Shown here one piece after another: positions 24,354 through 32,278 of a DNA stretch of 32,715 bases. The stretch comes from Kocuria sp. (lineage in GTDB: Bacteria; Actinomycetota; Actinomycetes; Actinomycetales; Micrococcaceae). The position numbers were made by a program, and so were the translations under genes. The notes beneath the pieces were generated by a model. That model searched no databases. It was not told the DNA's origin and was given only the letters and a program-made list of their open reading frames with translations. Location: positions 1 to 32,715 of the forward strand of contig JAPSHS010000011.1 in the NCBI GenBank assembly GCA_031179495.1, read 5' to 3'. How positions within the stretch are numbered: position 1 is the first letter of the stretch; every line of letters starts with the position of its first letter.

Positions 24354-24530
24354 CAGGACCGGACGTGGCCGGCCTCCTCGTCCACCTCGTGGTGCAGCGG
24401 CTCCCCGGCCGTCCAGTGCCGGAGCTCCTCCTCGGCCTGGGCCGCGAGCTCGTCCCGCCGTCCCTCGACGTCGCCGCACATGTGCGCGGACACGTGCCCA
24501 TTGTCCATCGCCCGGAAGAGCCGGGTCGAC
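24354..24530 (-). pseudogene. Relic of a D-2-hydroxyacid dehydrogenase gene (3' end)
   Basis: In the 339-bp gap between ald and the cls-like gene, one minus-strand frame reads RLFRAMDNGHVSAHMCGD, EGRRDELAAQAEEELRHW, then TAGEPLHHEVDEEAGHV. This follows the C-terminal end of D-isomer-specific 2-hydroxyacid dehydrogenases (PLW..NVxVSPHMSGD...WREAL...NLxRWxAGEPLxNVVDxxxGYV), including the catalytic-site His region. Nothing upstream continues the NAD domain, the normal stop after GYV is lost, and the frame runs on into ald in the wrong phase. I read it as a decayed 3' fragment. The rest of the gap holds only the two flanking promoters. Confidence 0.55.
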
Positions 24531-24600
24531 GGCCGCGGCGCCGTGTCGGGGACATCGAAGGTCGCGGCCGAGGGAGGGCCGTCCCGGGTCGCCCCGCGGC

Positions 24601-24606
24601 TAGGAT
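24601..24606 (+). promoter_or_regulatory. -10 box of the phospholipase D-family gene
   Basis: TAGGAT ends 6 bases before the ATG at 24613. The start point would coincide with the ATG (leaderless). Confidence 0.45.
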
Positions 24607-24612
24607 TTGCAG

Positions 24613-25863
24613 ATGACGTCCCCCCGTGCCACAGGCCCCCGCGTGCTCCGCTCCCTCGCCGTCCGCTCCCTCGTGGGCATGGTGGCCGTCCAGGCGGTGG
24701 TGGTGGCCACCCTGGTGGCCACCGACGTGGTCCAGCGCCGCAACCGCACCCGGCGCTCCGGTTTCCCCCGTCCCGGGACGTTCGAGCACACGGTCGCGGA
24801 CACCGGGACCACGGCATACACCTACGGGGAGGACCTCTACCGGGACATGCTCGCCGCGATCCGCGGGGCGCAGCGCCAGGTCCTGCTGGAGACCTTCATC
24901 TGGAAGGACGACGAGGTCGGCCGGCAGTTCCTGGAGGCCGTCAACGACGCCGCCGCCCGCGGCGTCCGGGTCCACGTGATGTACGACGGCTTCGGCAACC
25001 TGGTGGTCCCGCACTCCTTCTACCGCTTCCACCCCGGCGTGCAGGTCTACCGCTTCCCCGTCCTGCGCCCCCGTCTGCTGCTCACCCCGCTGCAGGCGAC
25101 CGGGCTGACCCACCGCAAGCTGCTGGTCGTCGACGACGAGGTCGGGTTCGTGGGCGGGTACAACATCGGCTCGCTCTACGCCACCCAGTGGCGCGACACC
25201 CACGTGCGGCTCACCGGCCCCGCCGCCTTCGAGCTCGGCCACTCCTTCGCCGCCGTGTGGAACCACCCCTCGGCCCGGCGGCCGAAGCTGCCGCACGTGA
25301 ACCCGGGCGCGTGGGACTCCCGGGTCCGGGCGATCAACAACATCCCGGCCAGCCTGGTCTACCCGATCCGCAGCGTCTACCTCGACGCGATCCACCGCGC
25401 CACGGACCACATCTATCTGACCACCGCCTACTTCATCCCCGACCAGCAGATCCTCGACGCCCTGGTCGAGGCCTCCCGGCGCGGGGTGGACGTGCGGGTG
25501 ATCCTGCCCGAGAACTCCAACCACGTGCTCGCCGACTGGCTCTCCCGCGGCTTCTACTCCACGCTGCTGGCCGCGGACATCACCGTGCTGCTCTACCGCC
25601 ACGCCATGATCCACGCCAAGACCGCCACCATCGACGGGCAGTGGTCGATCGTGGGCACCGCCAACATCGACCGGCTGAGCCTGGGCTTCAACTACGAGAC
25701 GAACCTGGAGATCCACGACGAGGACTTCGCCGCGGACATGGAGCGGATCTTCGCCGCCGACAGCGGGAACTGCCGGGAGCTCACCGCCGACGAGTGGGAC
25801 GAGCGCCACCCCGCGGCCTGGTTCGCCGAGACGGTGCTGGTGCCGCTGCGGCCCTTCCTCTGA
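24613..25863 (+). CDS. Phospholipase D-family protein / cardiolipin synthase-like
   Basis: A 416-residue membrane-anchored protein. One N-terminal hydrophobic helix (SLVGMVAVQAVVVATLVATDVV) precedes two PLD domains with HKD motifs: His167-Lys169-Asp174 (HRKLLVVDD...GGYNIG) and His334-Lys336-Asp341 (HAKTATIDG...GTANID). Both catalytic sites are complete, which fits a bacterial cardiolipin synthase or related phosphatidyltransferase working at the inner face of the membrane. Other PLD-family roles cannot be excluded. The ATG at 24613 is chosen over a TTG two codons upstream because of the -10 box spacing. The TRIC channel gene follows 67 bp later. Confidence 0.88.
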   Translation: MTSPRATGPRVLRSLAVRSLVGMVAVQAVVVATLVATDVVQRRNRTRRSGFPRPGTFEHTVADTGTTAYTYGEDLYRDMLAAIRGAQRQVLLETFIWKDDEVGRQFLEAVNDAAARGVRVHVMYDGFGNLVVPHSFYRFHPGVQVYRFPVLRPRLLLTPLQATGLTHRKLLVVDDEVGFVGGYNIGSLYATQWRDTHVRLTGPAAFELGHSFAAVWNHPSARRPKLPHVNPGAWDSRVRAINNIPASLVYPIRSVYLDAIHRATDHIYLTTAYFIPDQQILDALVEASRRGVDVRVILPENSNHVLADWLSRGFYSTLLAADITVLLYRHAMIHAKTATIDGQWSIVGTANIDRLSLGFNYETNLEIHDEDFAADMERIFAADSGNCRELTADEWDERHPAAWFAETVLVPLRPFL

Positions 25864-25893
25864 GCCTCCCGGGAGGGAGCGCCGCCCGGGTGC

Positions 25894-25899
25894 TAACCT
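25894..25899 (+). promoter_or_regulatory. -10 box of the TRIC-type gene
   Basis: TAACCT, with the expected start near 25906. It leaves a short leader holding GAGG (25922-25925) before the GTG at 25931. Confidence 0.35.
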
Positions 25900-25930
25900 C
25901 GGGCGTCGGTGTGCCGTGGGTGAGGTGGTC

Positions 25931-26641
25931 GTGGGAAATCTGGATCCGAGCGTGGCGTTCGACGCCGTCGACCTGCTGGGCGTGCTGACCAACGGCGTGC
26001 TGGGCGGGGCGGTGGCGCGGCAGCTGAGGCTGGACCCGGTGGGCTTCGTGATCCTGGCCATCGTCTCCGGACTGGGCGGGGGCCTGCTGCGGGACACGCT
26101 GCTGCAGGTGGGCTTCCCCGTGGCGCTGACCAACCCGGCGTACCTCGGCGCGGCGATCGCCGGAGCGGCGATCGCGTTCTTCCTGCAGCTGCAGGGCCGG
26201 TGGACGAACCGCGTGCTGATCGTCGCCGACGCCCTCGCCATGGGCTGCTGGGCGGCCACCGGCACCGGCAAGGCCCTCGACGTCGGCCTGACCTGGCTGC
26301 CCGCCGTGATGATCGGGGTGATCACCGCGGTGGGCGGTGGGATGATCCGCGACATCGCCGTGGGGCGGGTGCCCATGATCTTCGGCGGCAACACCCTCTA
26401 CGCCACCGGCGCGGTGATCGGCAGCGCCGAGATGGCCGTCCTGCACGGCCTGGGCCTGCCCAGCTGGGGCATGGCCGCGGCGATCCTCACGGCCGCCACG
26501 GTGACCGTCGTGGCCCGGCGCCGGGGGTGGCGCCTGCCCGGGGCGGGCGAGTGGAACGTGCGGCTGCGGAGGCGGGACCGGCCGTCCCGGCGCCCGCGCC
26601 GCCCCCGGCGCCGCCGCGGCAACGGCGCCGACGCGGCCTGA
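25931..26641 (+). CDS. Trimeric intracellular cation (TRIC) channel family protein, UPF0126
   Basis: A 236-residue membrane protein with two repeats of the UPF0126 domain. The paired glycine-rich motifs SGLGGGLLRD and AVGGGMIRD are the family hallmark, and about seven hydrophobic helices can be counted. Bacterial TRIC proteins form trimeric cation channels. The C-terminal tail is very Arg-rich (RRRDRPSRRPRRPRRRRG) and is probably cytoplasmic. I prefer the GTG at 25931, with GAGG 5 bases before, over the in-frame GTG at 25916; the difference is five residues. The direct family match is good; the ion specificity is not readable. Confidence 0.9.
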   Translation: MGNLDPSVAFDAVDLLGVLTNGVLGGAVARQLRLDPVGFVILAIVSGLGGGLLRDTLLQVGFPVALTNPAYLGAAIAGAAIAFFLQLQGRWTNRVLIVADALAMGCWAATGTGKALDVGLTWLPAVMIGVITAVGGGMIRDIAVGRVPMIFGGNTLYATGAVIGSAEMAVLHGLGLPSWGMAAAILTAATVTVVARRRGWRLPGAGEWNVRLRRRDRPSRRPRRPRRRRGNGADAA

Positions 26642-26654
26642 GCCGTGGGCGGGG

Positions 26655-27074
26655 TCAGCGCCGCAGCTGCTCCGCGGCGGTGGGGTCGGAGTCGTTGAGG
26701 AACTTCTGGATGCGCTCGGCCTCGTCGAACTCGCCGATCGCCGCCGCGGCGCGGCCGAGGACGGACAGCGCGCGGAGGAAGCCCCGATTGGGCTCGTGGG
26801 CGAACGGGATGGGCCCGTGCCCCTTCCAGCCGTGACCGCGCAGGGCGTCCAGGCCGCGGTGGTAGCCCACCCGGGCGAAGGCGTACGCCTCGAGGGTGCG
26901 GCCCTCGGCGAGGGCCTCCTCGGCGCACATGGCCCACGCGAGGGAGGCCTTGGGGAAGCGCGCGGCGAGGTCCTCCGCCTCGTCGCCCGCCGCGATGCGC
27001 TCGACGAGCCCGGGGTCCTCCGAGAGGTAGGTGGGGTCGGGGCCGTCGAGCAAGTTCTTGCCGGCGAGGCTCAT
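26655..27074 (-). CDS. DUF3151 protein
   Basis: A 139-residue soluble protein of the actinobacterial DUF3151 family: NLLDGPDPTYLSEDP at the N-terminus, then an alpha-helical repeat-like region (FPKASLAWAMCAEEALAEGRTLEAYAFARVGYHRGLDALR) that resembles tetratricopeptide helices. The function is unknown. It follows fba on the same strand, an association I recall in other actinobacteria, including Mycobacterium. A 14-bp hairpin separates the two. The ATG at 27074 has AAAGGA upstream. Confidence 0.88.
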   Translation of the reverse strand: MSLAGKNLLDGPDPTYLSEDPGLVERIAAGDEAEDLAARFPKASLAWAMCAEEALAEGRTLEAYAFARVGYHRGLDALRGHGWKGHGPIPFAHEPNRGFLRALSVLGRAAAAIGEFDEAERIQKFLNDSDPTAAEQLRR

Positions 27075-27133
27075 GGGGACGGGGTCCTTTCGGTGGGCGG
27101 AACTGCGGGGTGTGCCGGGCGGCCCCGGACGGG

Positions 27134-27171
27134 CGACGGCGGCGCCCCGCTCGGGCAGGGCGCCGCCGTCG
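27134..27171 (-). terminator. Hairpin between fba and DUF3151
   Basis: A perfect 14-bp stem (27134-27147 and 27158-27171) with a 10-base loop, 29 bases after the fba stop. It should end or attenuate the fba transcript before the DUF3151 gene. Confidence 0.65.
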
Positions 27172-27200
27172 GTCTCCGCGGCCGCGGAGGGGTGCTGGGG

Positions 27201-28223
27201 CTACTTGACGGACGTCCCGGCGGAGCCGAGGTTCTGGCACGCCTCGACCACGCGGGCGGCCATGGACTCCTCGGCCAGGGCGCCCCACACGCGGGGGTCG
27301 TACTTCTTCTTGTTGCCGACCTCGCCGTCGATCTTCAGGACCCCGTCGTAGTTCTGGAACATGAACCCGGCGATCGGGCGGGTGAAGGCGTACTGGGTGT
27401 CGGTGTCCACGTTCATCTTGACCACGCCGTAGGAGACGGCGTCGGCGATCTCCTGCGCGGAGGAGCCGGAGCCGCCGTGGAAGACGAGGTCGAAGGGACG
27501 GTCCTTGCCGATCTTGTCCCCGACCTCCTGCTGGATCTGCTGCAGCAGCTCCGGGCGCAGCTTGACGCCGCCGGGCTTGTACACGCCGTGCACGTTGCCG
27601 AAGGTCAGGGCCGTGATGTACCGGCCGTTCTCCCCGGCGCCGAGGGCCTCGACGGTCTTGAGGCCGTCCGCGACCGTGGAGTACAGGTCCTCGTTGATCT
27701 CGTTCTCCACGCCGTCCTCCTCGCCGCCGACGGCGCCGATCTCGACCTCGAGGATGATCTTGGCCCTGGAGGTGCGGGCCAGCAGCTCCTGGGCGATCCG
27801 CAGGTTCTCGTCGAGCTCGATCGCGGAGCCGTCCCACATGTGGGACTGGAAGATCGGGTCCTCGCCGCGGGCCACGGCCTTCTCGGACTCCTCGAGCAGC
27901 GGCAGCACGAAGCTCTCGAGCTTGTCCTGCGGGCAGTGGTCGGTGTGCAGCGCGATGTTGACGTCGTAGTTCTTCGCGACCTCGCGGGCGAACGCGGCCA
28001 TCGCGAGCGAGCCGGTGACCATGTCCTTGACGGAGGCCCCGGACCAGTAGGCGGCGCCGCCGGTGGAGGCCTGGATGATGCCGTCCGAGCCCGCCTCGGC
28101 GAAGCCGCGGATGGCGGCGTTGAGGGTCTGGGAGGAGGTGACGTTGATGGCCGGATAGGCGAAGCCCTTCTCCTTGGCCTTGTCGATCATCTCGGCGTAG
28201 ACGTCAGGGGTTGCGATGGGCAT
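27201..28223 (-). CDS. fbaA: Class II fructose-bisphosphate aldolase
   Basis: A 340-residue zinc aldolase of glycolysis and gluconeogenesis. Motifs: FAYPAINVTSSQTLNAA, the metal/catalytic segment ALHTDHCPQDK, EVEIGAVGGEEDG and the phosphate loop FHGGSGSSAQEI. The length matches the class IIA enzymes of actinobacteria (about 340). The ATG at 28223 has AAGGAG upstream. A promoter with an 18-bp palindrome lies just upstream and a hairpin follows the gene, so it is probably its own transcription unit. Confidence 0.97.
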   Translation of the reverse strand: MPIATPDVYAEMIDKAKEKGFAYPAINVTSSQTLNAAIRGFAEAGSDGIIQASTGGAAYWSGASVKDMVTGSLAMAAFAREVAKNYDVNIALHTDHCPQDKLESFVLPLLEESEKAVARGEDPIFQSHMWDGSAIELDENLRIAQELLARTSRAKIILEVEIGAVGGEEDGVENEINEDLYSTVADGLKTVEALGAGENGRYITALTFGNVHGVYKPGGVKLRPELLQQIQQEVGDKIGKDRPFDLVFHGGSGSSAQEIADAVSYGVVKMNVDTDTQYAFTRPIAGFMFQNYDGVLKIDGEVGNKKKYDPRVWGALAEESMAARVVEACQNLGSAGTSVK

Positions 28224-28259
28224 GCTGGCTCCTTCGGGTCGGGTGCGGCCTGGCTTCCC

Positions 28260-28284
28260 ACTCTAGCCAACGGGAGGCCGTTGG
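28260..28284 (-). promoter_or_regulatory. fbaA promoter region with palindrome
   Basis: On the minus strand a -10-like TAGAGT (28265-28260) lies next to the 18-bp inverted repeat CCAACGG-GAGG-CCGTTGG (28267-28284), which fills the space where the -35/-10 spacer should be. It may be an operator; a terminator stem for the upstream SpoU gene is the alternative. Confidence 0.4.
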
Positions 28285-28313
28285 ACGACGGGCGGGCGCC
28301 GCGGGTCGCGAGG

Positions 28314-28955
28314 TCAGCCGGCCGGCTGGCCGAACACGTGGCGCCGGACCCAGGCGTGCATCGCCACGGCGGCCGCGGCGGAGGCGTTGATCGAGCGCGT
28401 GGACCCGAACTGGGCGATCGACAGGGTCGCCCCGGCCGCCGCGTGCATCTCGGGGCTCAGCCCGGGCCCCTCCTGCCCGAACACCAGCACGCAGCGCTCC
28501 GGCAGGTCGTAGGTCTCGAGCTGCCGGGAGTCCGGGAAGTTGTCGATCCCGATGACGGGCAGCCCCTCGGCGTCCGCCCAGGCCGTGAACTCCTCGACGC
28601 TGGCGTGGTGGCGCACGTGCTGGTAGCGGTCGGTCACCATGGCGCCGCGCCGGTTCCAGCGCCGCCGCCCCACGATGTGCACCTCCCGGGCGAGGAAGGC
28701 GTTGGCGGTGCGCACCACGGAGCCGATGTTGAGGTCGTGCTGCCAGTTCTCGACGGCCACGTGGAAGCCGTGCCGGCGGGTGTCGAGGTCGGCGACGATC
28801 GCCTCCATGGTCCAGTACCGGTAGGCGTCCACGACGTTGCGCCGGTCCCCGTGCGCCAGCAGCTCCGGGTCCCACTGCTCGCCCTCGGGCCAGGGGCCCT
28901 CCCACGGGCCGACGCCCACCGCGGGCCCGGCGGCCTCGCCGGCGGGTTCAGTCAA
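28314..28955 (-). CDS. TrmH/SpoU-family RNA 2'-O-methyltransferase
   Basis: A 213-residue SPOUT methyltransferase. The three family motifs are present: NIGSVVRTANAF (motif 1), CVLVFGQEGPGLS (motif 2) and FGSTRSINASAAAAVAMHAWVRRH (motif 3), which form the knotted SAM site. It methylates a ribose in tRNA or rRNA; the target base is unknown. The start is uncertain. A TTG at 28955 overlaps the pyrE stop by 8 bases and fits a coupled operon; a GTG at 28919 would remove twelve poorly conserved residues. It follows pyrE directly on the same message. Confidence 0.9.
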   Translation of the reverse strand: MTEPAGEAAGPAVGVGPWEGPWPEGEQWDPELLAHGDRRNVVDAYRYWTMEAIVADLDTRRHGFHVAVENWQHDLNIGSVVRTANAFLAREVHIVGRRRWNRRGAMVTDRYQHVRHHASVEEFTAWADAEGLPVIGIDNFPDSRQLETYDLPERCVLVFGQEGPGLSPEMHAAAGATLSIAQFGSTRSINASAAAAVAMHAWVRRHVFGQPAG

Positions 28956-29529
28956 GTCCGAGCTCGTCCTTCGTGAAGGCGTAGAGGCAGGGCACGCCCG
29001 CCGTCTCCTGGATGCGCTCCTTGGCGCCGGTCCGCCGGTCCACGATGATGGCGACGGCCACCACGTTGGCCCCCGCCCGCTGCAGGGCCTCCACCGCGGT
29101 GAGCGCGGAGCCCCCGGTCGTGGAGGTGTCCTCGACGACGACGACGTCGCGGCCCTCCACGGGAGGGCCCTCCACCTGGCGGCCCATGCCGTAGCTCTTC
29201 TGGGCCTTGCGGACCACGAACGCGTCCACGGCCCGGCCCCCGTCGCCCGCGGCGCGCATGATCGAGTGGCCCACGGGGTCGGCGCCCATGGTCAGCCCGC
29301 CCACGGCCTCGAAGTCGATCCCGGCCTCGTCCAGCATCGCGAGCATCACCTGGCCCACGTAGCGGGAGGCCTCGTGGTGCAGGGTCACGCGGCGCAGGTC
29401 CACGTAGTAGTCGGCCTCGATGCCGCTGGCCAGCGTGACCTTGCCGCGCACCACGGCGAGGTCGACGATCTGCCGGCGGAGGCGTTCACGGGCGGTGGCG
29501 AGGTCGACGGGCGAGAAGTCGGTGGTCAT
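28948..29529 (-). CDS. pyrE: Orotate phosphoribosyltransferase
   Basis: A 193-residue enzyme joining orotate and PRPP to orotidine monophosphate in pyrimidine synthesis. Motifs: KVTLASGIEADYYVDLRRVTLH, VGGLTMGADPVGHSI, VRKAQKSYGMGRQVEG and the PRPP loop DVVVVEDTSTTGGSALTAV. The ATG at 29529 is 7 bases downstream of a TAGACT -10 box, so the message may be leaderless; no ribosome site is visible. The SpoU gene overlaps its end. Confidence 0.97.
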   Translation of the reverse strand: MTTDFSPVDLATARERLRRQIVDLAVVRGKVTLASGIEADYYVDLRRVTLHHEASRYVGQVMLAMLDEAGIDFEAVGGLTMGADPVGHSIMRAAGDGGRAVDAFVVRKAQKSYGMGRQVEGPPVEGRDVVVVEDTSTTGGSALTAVEALQRAGANVVAVAIIVDRRTGAKERIQETAGVPCLYAFTKDELGLD

Positions 29530-29536
29530 GGGTCCC

Positions 29537-29542
29537 AGTCTA
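29537..29542 (-). promoter_or_regulatory. -10 box of pyrE
   Basis: TAGACT on the minus strand, 7 bases before the ATG; transcription would start at or next to the start codon. Confidence 0.45.
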
Positions 29543-29559
29543 TGGGCCGCCGGGACCGC

Positions 29560-30318
29560 TCAGCGCGGGGCCATCCGGAGGGCCCCGTCCATGCGGACCG
29601 TGGTGCCGTTGAGGTAGTCGTTGTCCAGGAAGGACGCCACGAGCTGCGCGAACTCCTCCGGGCGCCCGAGCCGGCGCGGGAAGGGCACCCCCGCGGCGAG
29701 CCCGGCCCGGAACTCCTCGCCGACGGACGCGAGCATGGGCGTCTCGATCACGCCGGGCGCGATGGTGTTGACGCGGATGCCGGAGCTCGCGAGGTCCCGG
29801 GCCGCGGTGATGCCCAGGCTGTGCACCCCGCCCTTCGACGCCGCGTAGGCGGCCTGCCCGACCTGGCCCTCGAACGCCGCGACGGAGGCGGTGTTGACGA
29901 TCAGCCCGCGCTGCCCGTCGTCGTCGACGGGCTCGGTGGCGGCGATCCGCTCCGCGGCGAGCGCGAGGACCGTGAACGTGCCGAGGAGGTTGACGCGCAG
30001 CACGGTCTCGAACAGGTCGAGGTCGTGCACCCCCCGCCTGCCCAGCACGCGGGCGGACGGGCCGATGCCGGCGCAGTTGACCACGGTGCGCAGCGGCCCG
30101 GCGGCGGCGGCGGCGGCCACGGCCTCGCCCACGGCGTCGCGGTCGGTGACGTCGGCGGGCACGTAGCGGAGGCCCTCGACGGCGGGCGCCTGCTCGATCG
30201 CGGACGGGAGGTCCACGGCGACGACGCGCACGCCGCGCGCGGCGAGCATCGCGGCGGTGGCGGCGCCGAGCCCGGAGGCGGCGCCGGTGACGAGGGCGGA
30301 GGTGTCGGTGACGTCCAT
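29560..30318 (-). CDS. SDR-family 3-hydroxyacyl-CoA dehydrogenase-like protein
   Basis: A 252-residue short-chain dehydrogenase. It has the cofactor loop TGAASGLGAATA with an acidic Asp after strand 2 (VVAVDLP, favouring NAD), NCAGIGPS, and the active-site YAASK with an upstream Ser. The order SVAAFEGQVGQAAYAASKGG and APGVIETPML resembles human HSD17B10-type 3-hydroxy-2-methylacyl-CoA dehydrogenases. The ATG at 30318 has AAAGGA upstream. It follows the acyl-CoA dehydrogenase gene by 38 bp on the same strand, so the two probably act in sequence on an acyl-CoA. Confidence 0.9.
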   Translation of the reverse strand: MDVTDTSALVTGAASGLGAATAAMLAARGVRVVAVDLPSAIEQAPAVEGLRYVPADVTDRDAVGEAVAAAAAAGPLRTVVNCAGIGPSARVLGRRGVHDLDLFETVLRVNLLGTFTVLALAAERIAATEPVDDDGQRGLIVNTASVAAFEGQVGQAAYAASKGGVHSLGITAARDLASSGIRVNTIAPGVIETPMLASVGEEFRAGLAAGVPFPRRLGRPEEFAQLVASFLDNDYLNGTTVRMDGALRMAPR

Positions 30319-30356
30319 GCGGTGTCCTTTCGGGGGCGGTCCGGTCCGGGGGCGGC

Positions 30357-31565
30357 TCAGACGAAGGCGGAGACGCCGGTGACGGCGCGGCCCACGATGA
30401 GGGCGTTGATCTCGTAGGTGCCCTCGTAGGTGTAGAGGATCTCGACGTCGTTGAAGAGCTTGGCCATCTCGTGGTCGGTGACCACGCCGTTGCCGCCGAG
30501 CAGGCTCCGGCCCAGCGCCGCGGACTGCCGGGCGAGGGACGTGGTGGTGGCCTTGGCCAGGGCCGCGTGCGGCATGCCGAAGGTGCCGTCCTCCTGCAGC
30601 CGGGCGATCTGGGCCATCAGCCCCAGGGACGCGGTGGCGTTGCCGAGGATCCGGGCCAGCGGCTCCTGCACGAGCTGGAACGCGGCCAGCGGCCGGCCGA
30701 ACTGCCGGCGCTCCAGCGCGTAGGCGCGGGCGACGTCGAAGATCGCGAGCTGGACGCCGGCGCCCTGCCAGCCGACCCAGGCGCGGGAGTTGCGCAGCAT
30801 CTCGTTGGCGGCCGCGAAGCTGCCCGCGCCGGGCAGGGCGTTGGCGGCGGGGACGCGGACCTCGTCCAGGACGACGTCCGCGTTCTGCATGATCCGCAGC
30901 CCGATCTTGTGCTCGATCTTCGTGGCGGACCACCCCGGGCGGTCGGTCTCCACGAGGAAGCCCTTGACCTGCCCGTCGGCGGCGTCGCGGGCCCAGACGA
31001 TCGCGACGTCGGCGATCGTGCCGGCCCCGATCCAGCGCTTGGTCCCGGTGAGCACCCACTCGCCCCCGTCCCGGACGGCCGTGGTGGCCAGTCCCCCGGC
31101 GATGTCGGAGCCGTGCTCGGGCTCGGTGAGGGCGAAGGCCCCGAGGGCCCGGAAGCAGCGCAGCTCCGGCAGCCACCGGGCCTTCTGCTCCGCCGAGCCC
31201 AGCGCGTCGATCAGCCCGAGGATGAGCTCGTTGTGGATGCCGACCAGGGCGCTCAGGGACACGTCCGCCCGGGCGACCTCGGTGTAGGCCAGTCCCCGGA
31301 ACAGCCGGCTCGCGCCGGAGAGCTCCAGCTCGCCCAGGCCGTGGGCGGCCAGCCCCGGGAGCAGGTGGGCGGGGAACTCCTCCCGGTTCCACGGCCCGAC
31401 GACGGCGGGGCGGATCTCCGCCTGCAGGTAGTCGTGGAGCCGGGCCAGCCGGGCGCGCTCGGCGGGCGGCAGGAGGGCGGCGAAGGAGAAGAGGTCGGCG
31501 TCCGGGAAGGGGATGCCGGCGACGTGCTCCACGGACGGGGATTCCCCGCGCAGGACCGGGGTCAT
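30357..31565 (-). CDS. Acyl-CoA dehydrogenase (glutaryl-CoA dehydrogenase-like)
   Basis: A 402-residue FAD-dependent dehydrogenase. Signature segments are GAFALTEPEHGSDIAG, WVLTGTKRWIGAGTIADV, ERRQFGRPLAAFQLVQEPLARI and LLGGNGVVTDHEMAKLFNDVEILYTYEGTYEINALIVGRAVTG. The catalytic Glu lies in YEGTYEIN (about residue 381), the position used by glutaryl-CoA and short/branched-chain enzymes. Glutaryl-CoA dehydrogenase is the closest type by motif, but a different short-chain substrate is possible. The ATG at 31565 has GAGAGGA upstream. It is divergent from a TetR gene whose operator lies in the shared 82-bp gap. Confidence 0.92.
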   Translation of the reverse strand: MTPVLRGESPSVEHVAGIPFPDADLFSFAALLPPAERARLARLHDYLQAEIRPAVVGPWNREEFPAHLLPGLAAHGLGELELSGASRLFRGLAYTEVARADVSLSALVGIHNELILGLIDALGSAEQKARWLPELRCFRALGAFALTEPEHGSDIAGGLATTAVRDGGEWVLTGTKRWIGAGTIADVAIVWARDAADGQVKGFLVETDRPGWSATKIEHKIGLRIMQNADVVLDEVRVPAANALPGAGSFAAANEMLRNSRAWVGWQGAGVQLAIFDVARAYALERRQFGRPLAAFQLVQEPLARILGNATASLGLMAQIARLQEDGTFGMPHAALAKATTTSLARQSAALGRSLLGGNGVVTDHEMAKLFNDVEILYTYEGTYEINALIVGRAVTGVSAFV

Positions 31566-31619
31566 GGGATGTCCTCTCGTCGGTCCGTGCGGAGAGGTGG
31601 CCCGCCGGGACCGGGTCGA

Positions 31620-31649
31620 ACAGTACGGCTGTGGGTATTATCGTACTGT
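31620..31649 (+). promoter_or_regulatory. TetR promoter and operator
   Basis: ACAGTACG (31620-31627) and CGTACTGT (31642-31649) form a perfect 8-bp inverted repeat. It encloses a -10 TATTAT (31636-31641) that lies 6 bases before the GTG at 31648. The arrangement suggests autoregulation and control of the divergent acyl-CoA dehydrogenase gene. Confidence 0.65.
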
Positions 31650-32247
31650 GACACACCTCACCCGGCCAGTCCCGGCGCGCGGGACCGCGGCCCGCACGCC
31701 CCGCCAGCAGGAGCTCTTCGACGAGCTGCTCGGGATCCTCCTGCGCGAGGGCTTCCGCGACTTCACCATGGACGCCGCGGCGGCGCGGCTGCACTGCTCC
31801 AAGGCCACGATCTACGCCCTGGCCGGCAGCCGGGAGGAGCTGGTGCGGACCGTGCTCGTGGCGTTCTTCCAGCAGGTCAGCCGGGGCACCGAGGAGGCCC
31901 TGCGCGGACCGGGCGGGGCGGGGGACCGGCTGCTCGCGTACCTCGCGGCCATGGCCGAGCAGCTGCGGCCGGCCTCGGCCCGGTTCCTGCAGGACGTGGC
32001 GGGGTCCCCGGTGGCCTCGGAGGTCTACGAGCGCAACACGCGGATCGCCTCGGCCAAGCTCGCGGAGCTCGTGGCGGAGGGCGTGGCCCACGGCGAGTTC
32101 CGCCCGGTGCCCACCGGGTTCATCGTGGAGATGATCTCCTCGGCCATGGACCGGATCCAGCAGCGCACGGGCATGGGCGGGGTCGAGGGCCCCGGCGCCT
32201 ACCGGGAGCTGGGCCTGCTCATCGTGGGCGGCATCCGGGCGGACTGA
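31648..32247 (+). CDS. TetR-family transcriptional regulator
   Basis: A 199-residue repressor. The N-terminal helix-turn-helix reads FTMDAAAARLHCSKATIYALAGSREELV; the rest is a helical ligand-binding domain. The GTG at 31648 is selected because a TATTAT -10 box lies 6 bases before it; the open frame upstream (to 31513) passes through the divergent promoter and is not coding. It faces the acyl-CoA dehydrogenase/SDR unit, which it probably represses in response to an acyl-CoA. The ligand is not known. Confidence 0.88.
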   Translation: MTHLTRPVPARGTAARTPRQQELFDELLGILLREGFRDFTMDAAAARLHCSKATIYALAGSREELVRTVLVAFFQQVSRGTEEALRGPGGAGDRLLAYLAAMAEQLRPASARFLQDVAGSPVASEVYERNTRIASAKLAELVAEGVAHGEFRPVPTGFIVEMISSAMDRIQQRTGMGGVEGPGAYRELGLLIVGGIRAD

Positions 32248-32258
32248 GCCGGTGCCCC

Positions 32259-32278
32259 CGGCGGGTCAGGGCCCGCCG
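32259..32278. terminator. Short hairpin between the TetR and ABC ATPase genes
   Basis: CGGCGGG (32259-32265) and CCCGCCG (32272-32278) form a 7-bp stem with a 6-base loop between convergent gene ends; the right arm lies inside the ATPase gene's 3' end. Confidence 0.35.
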
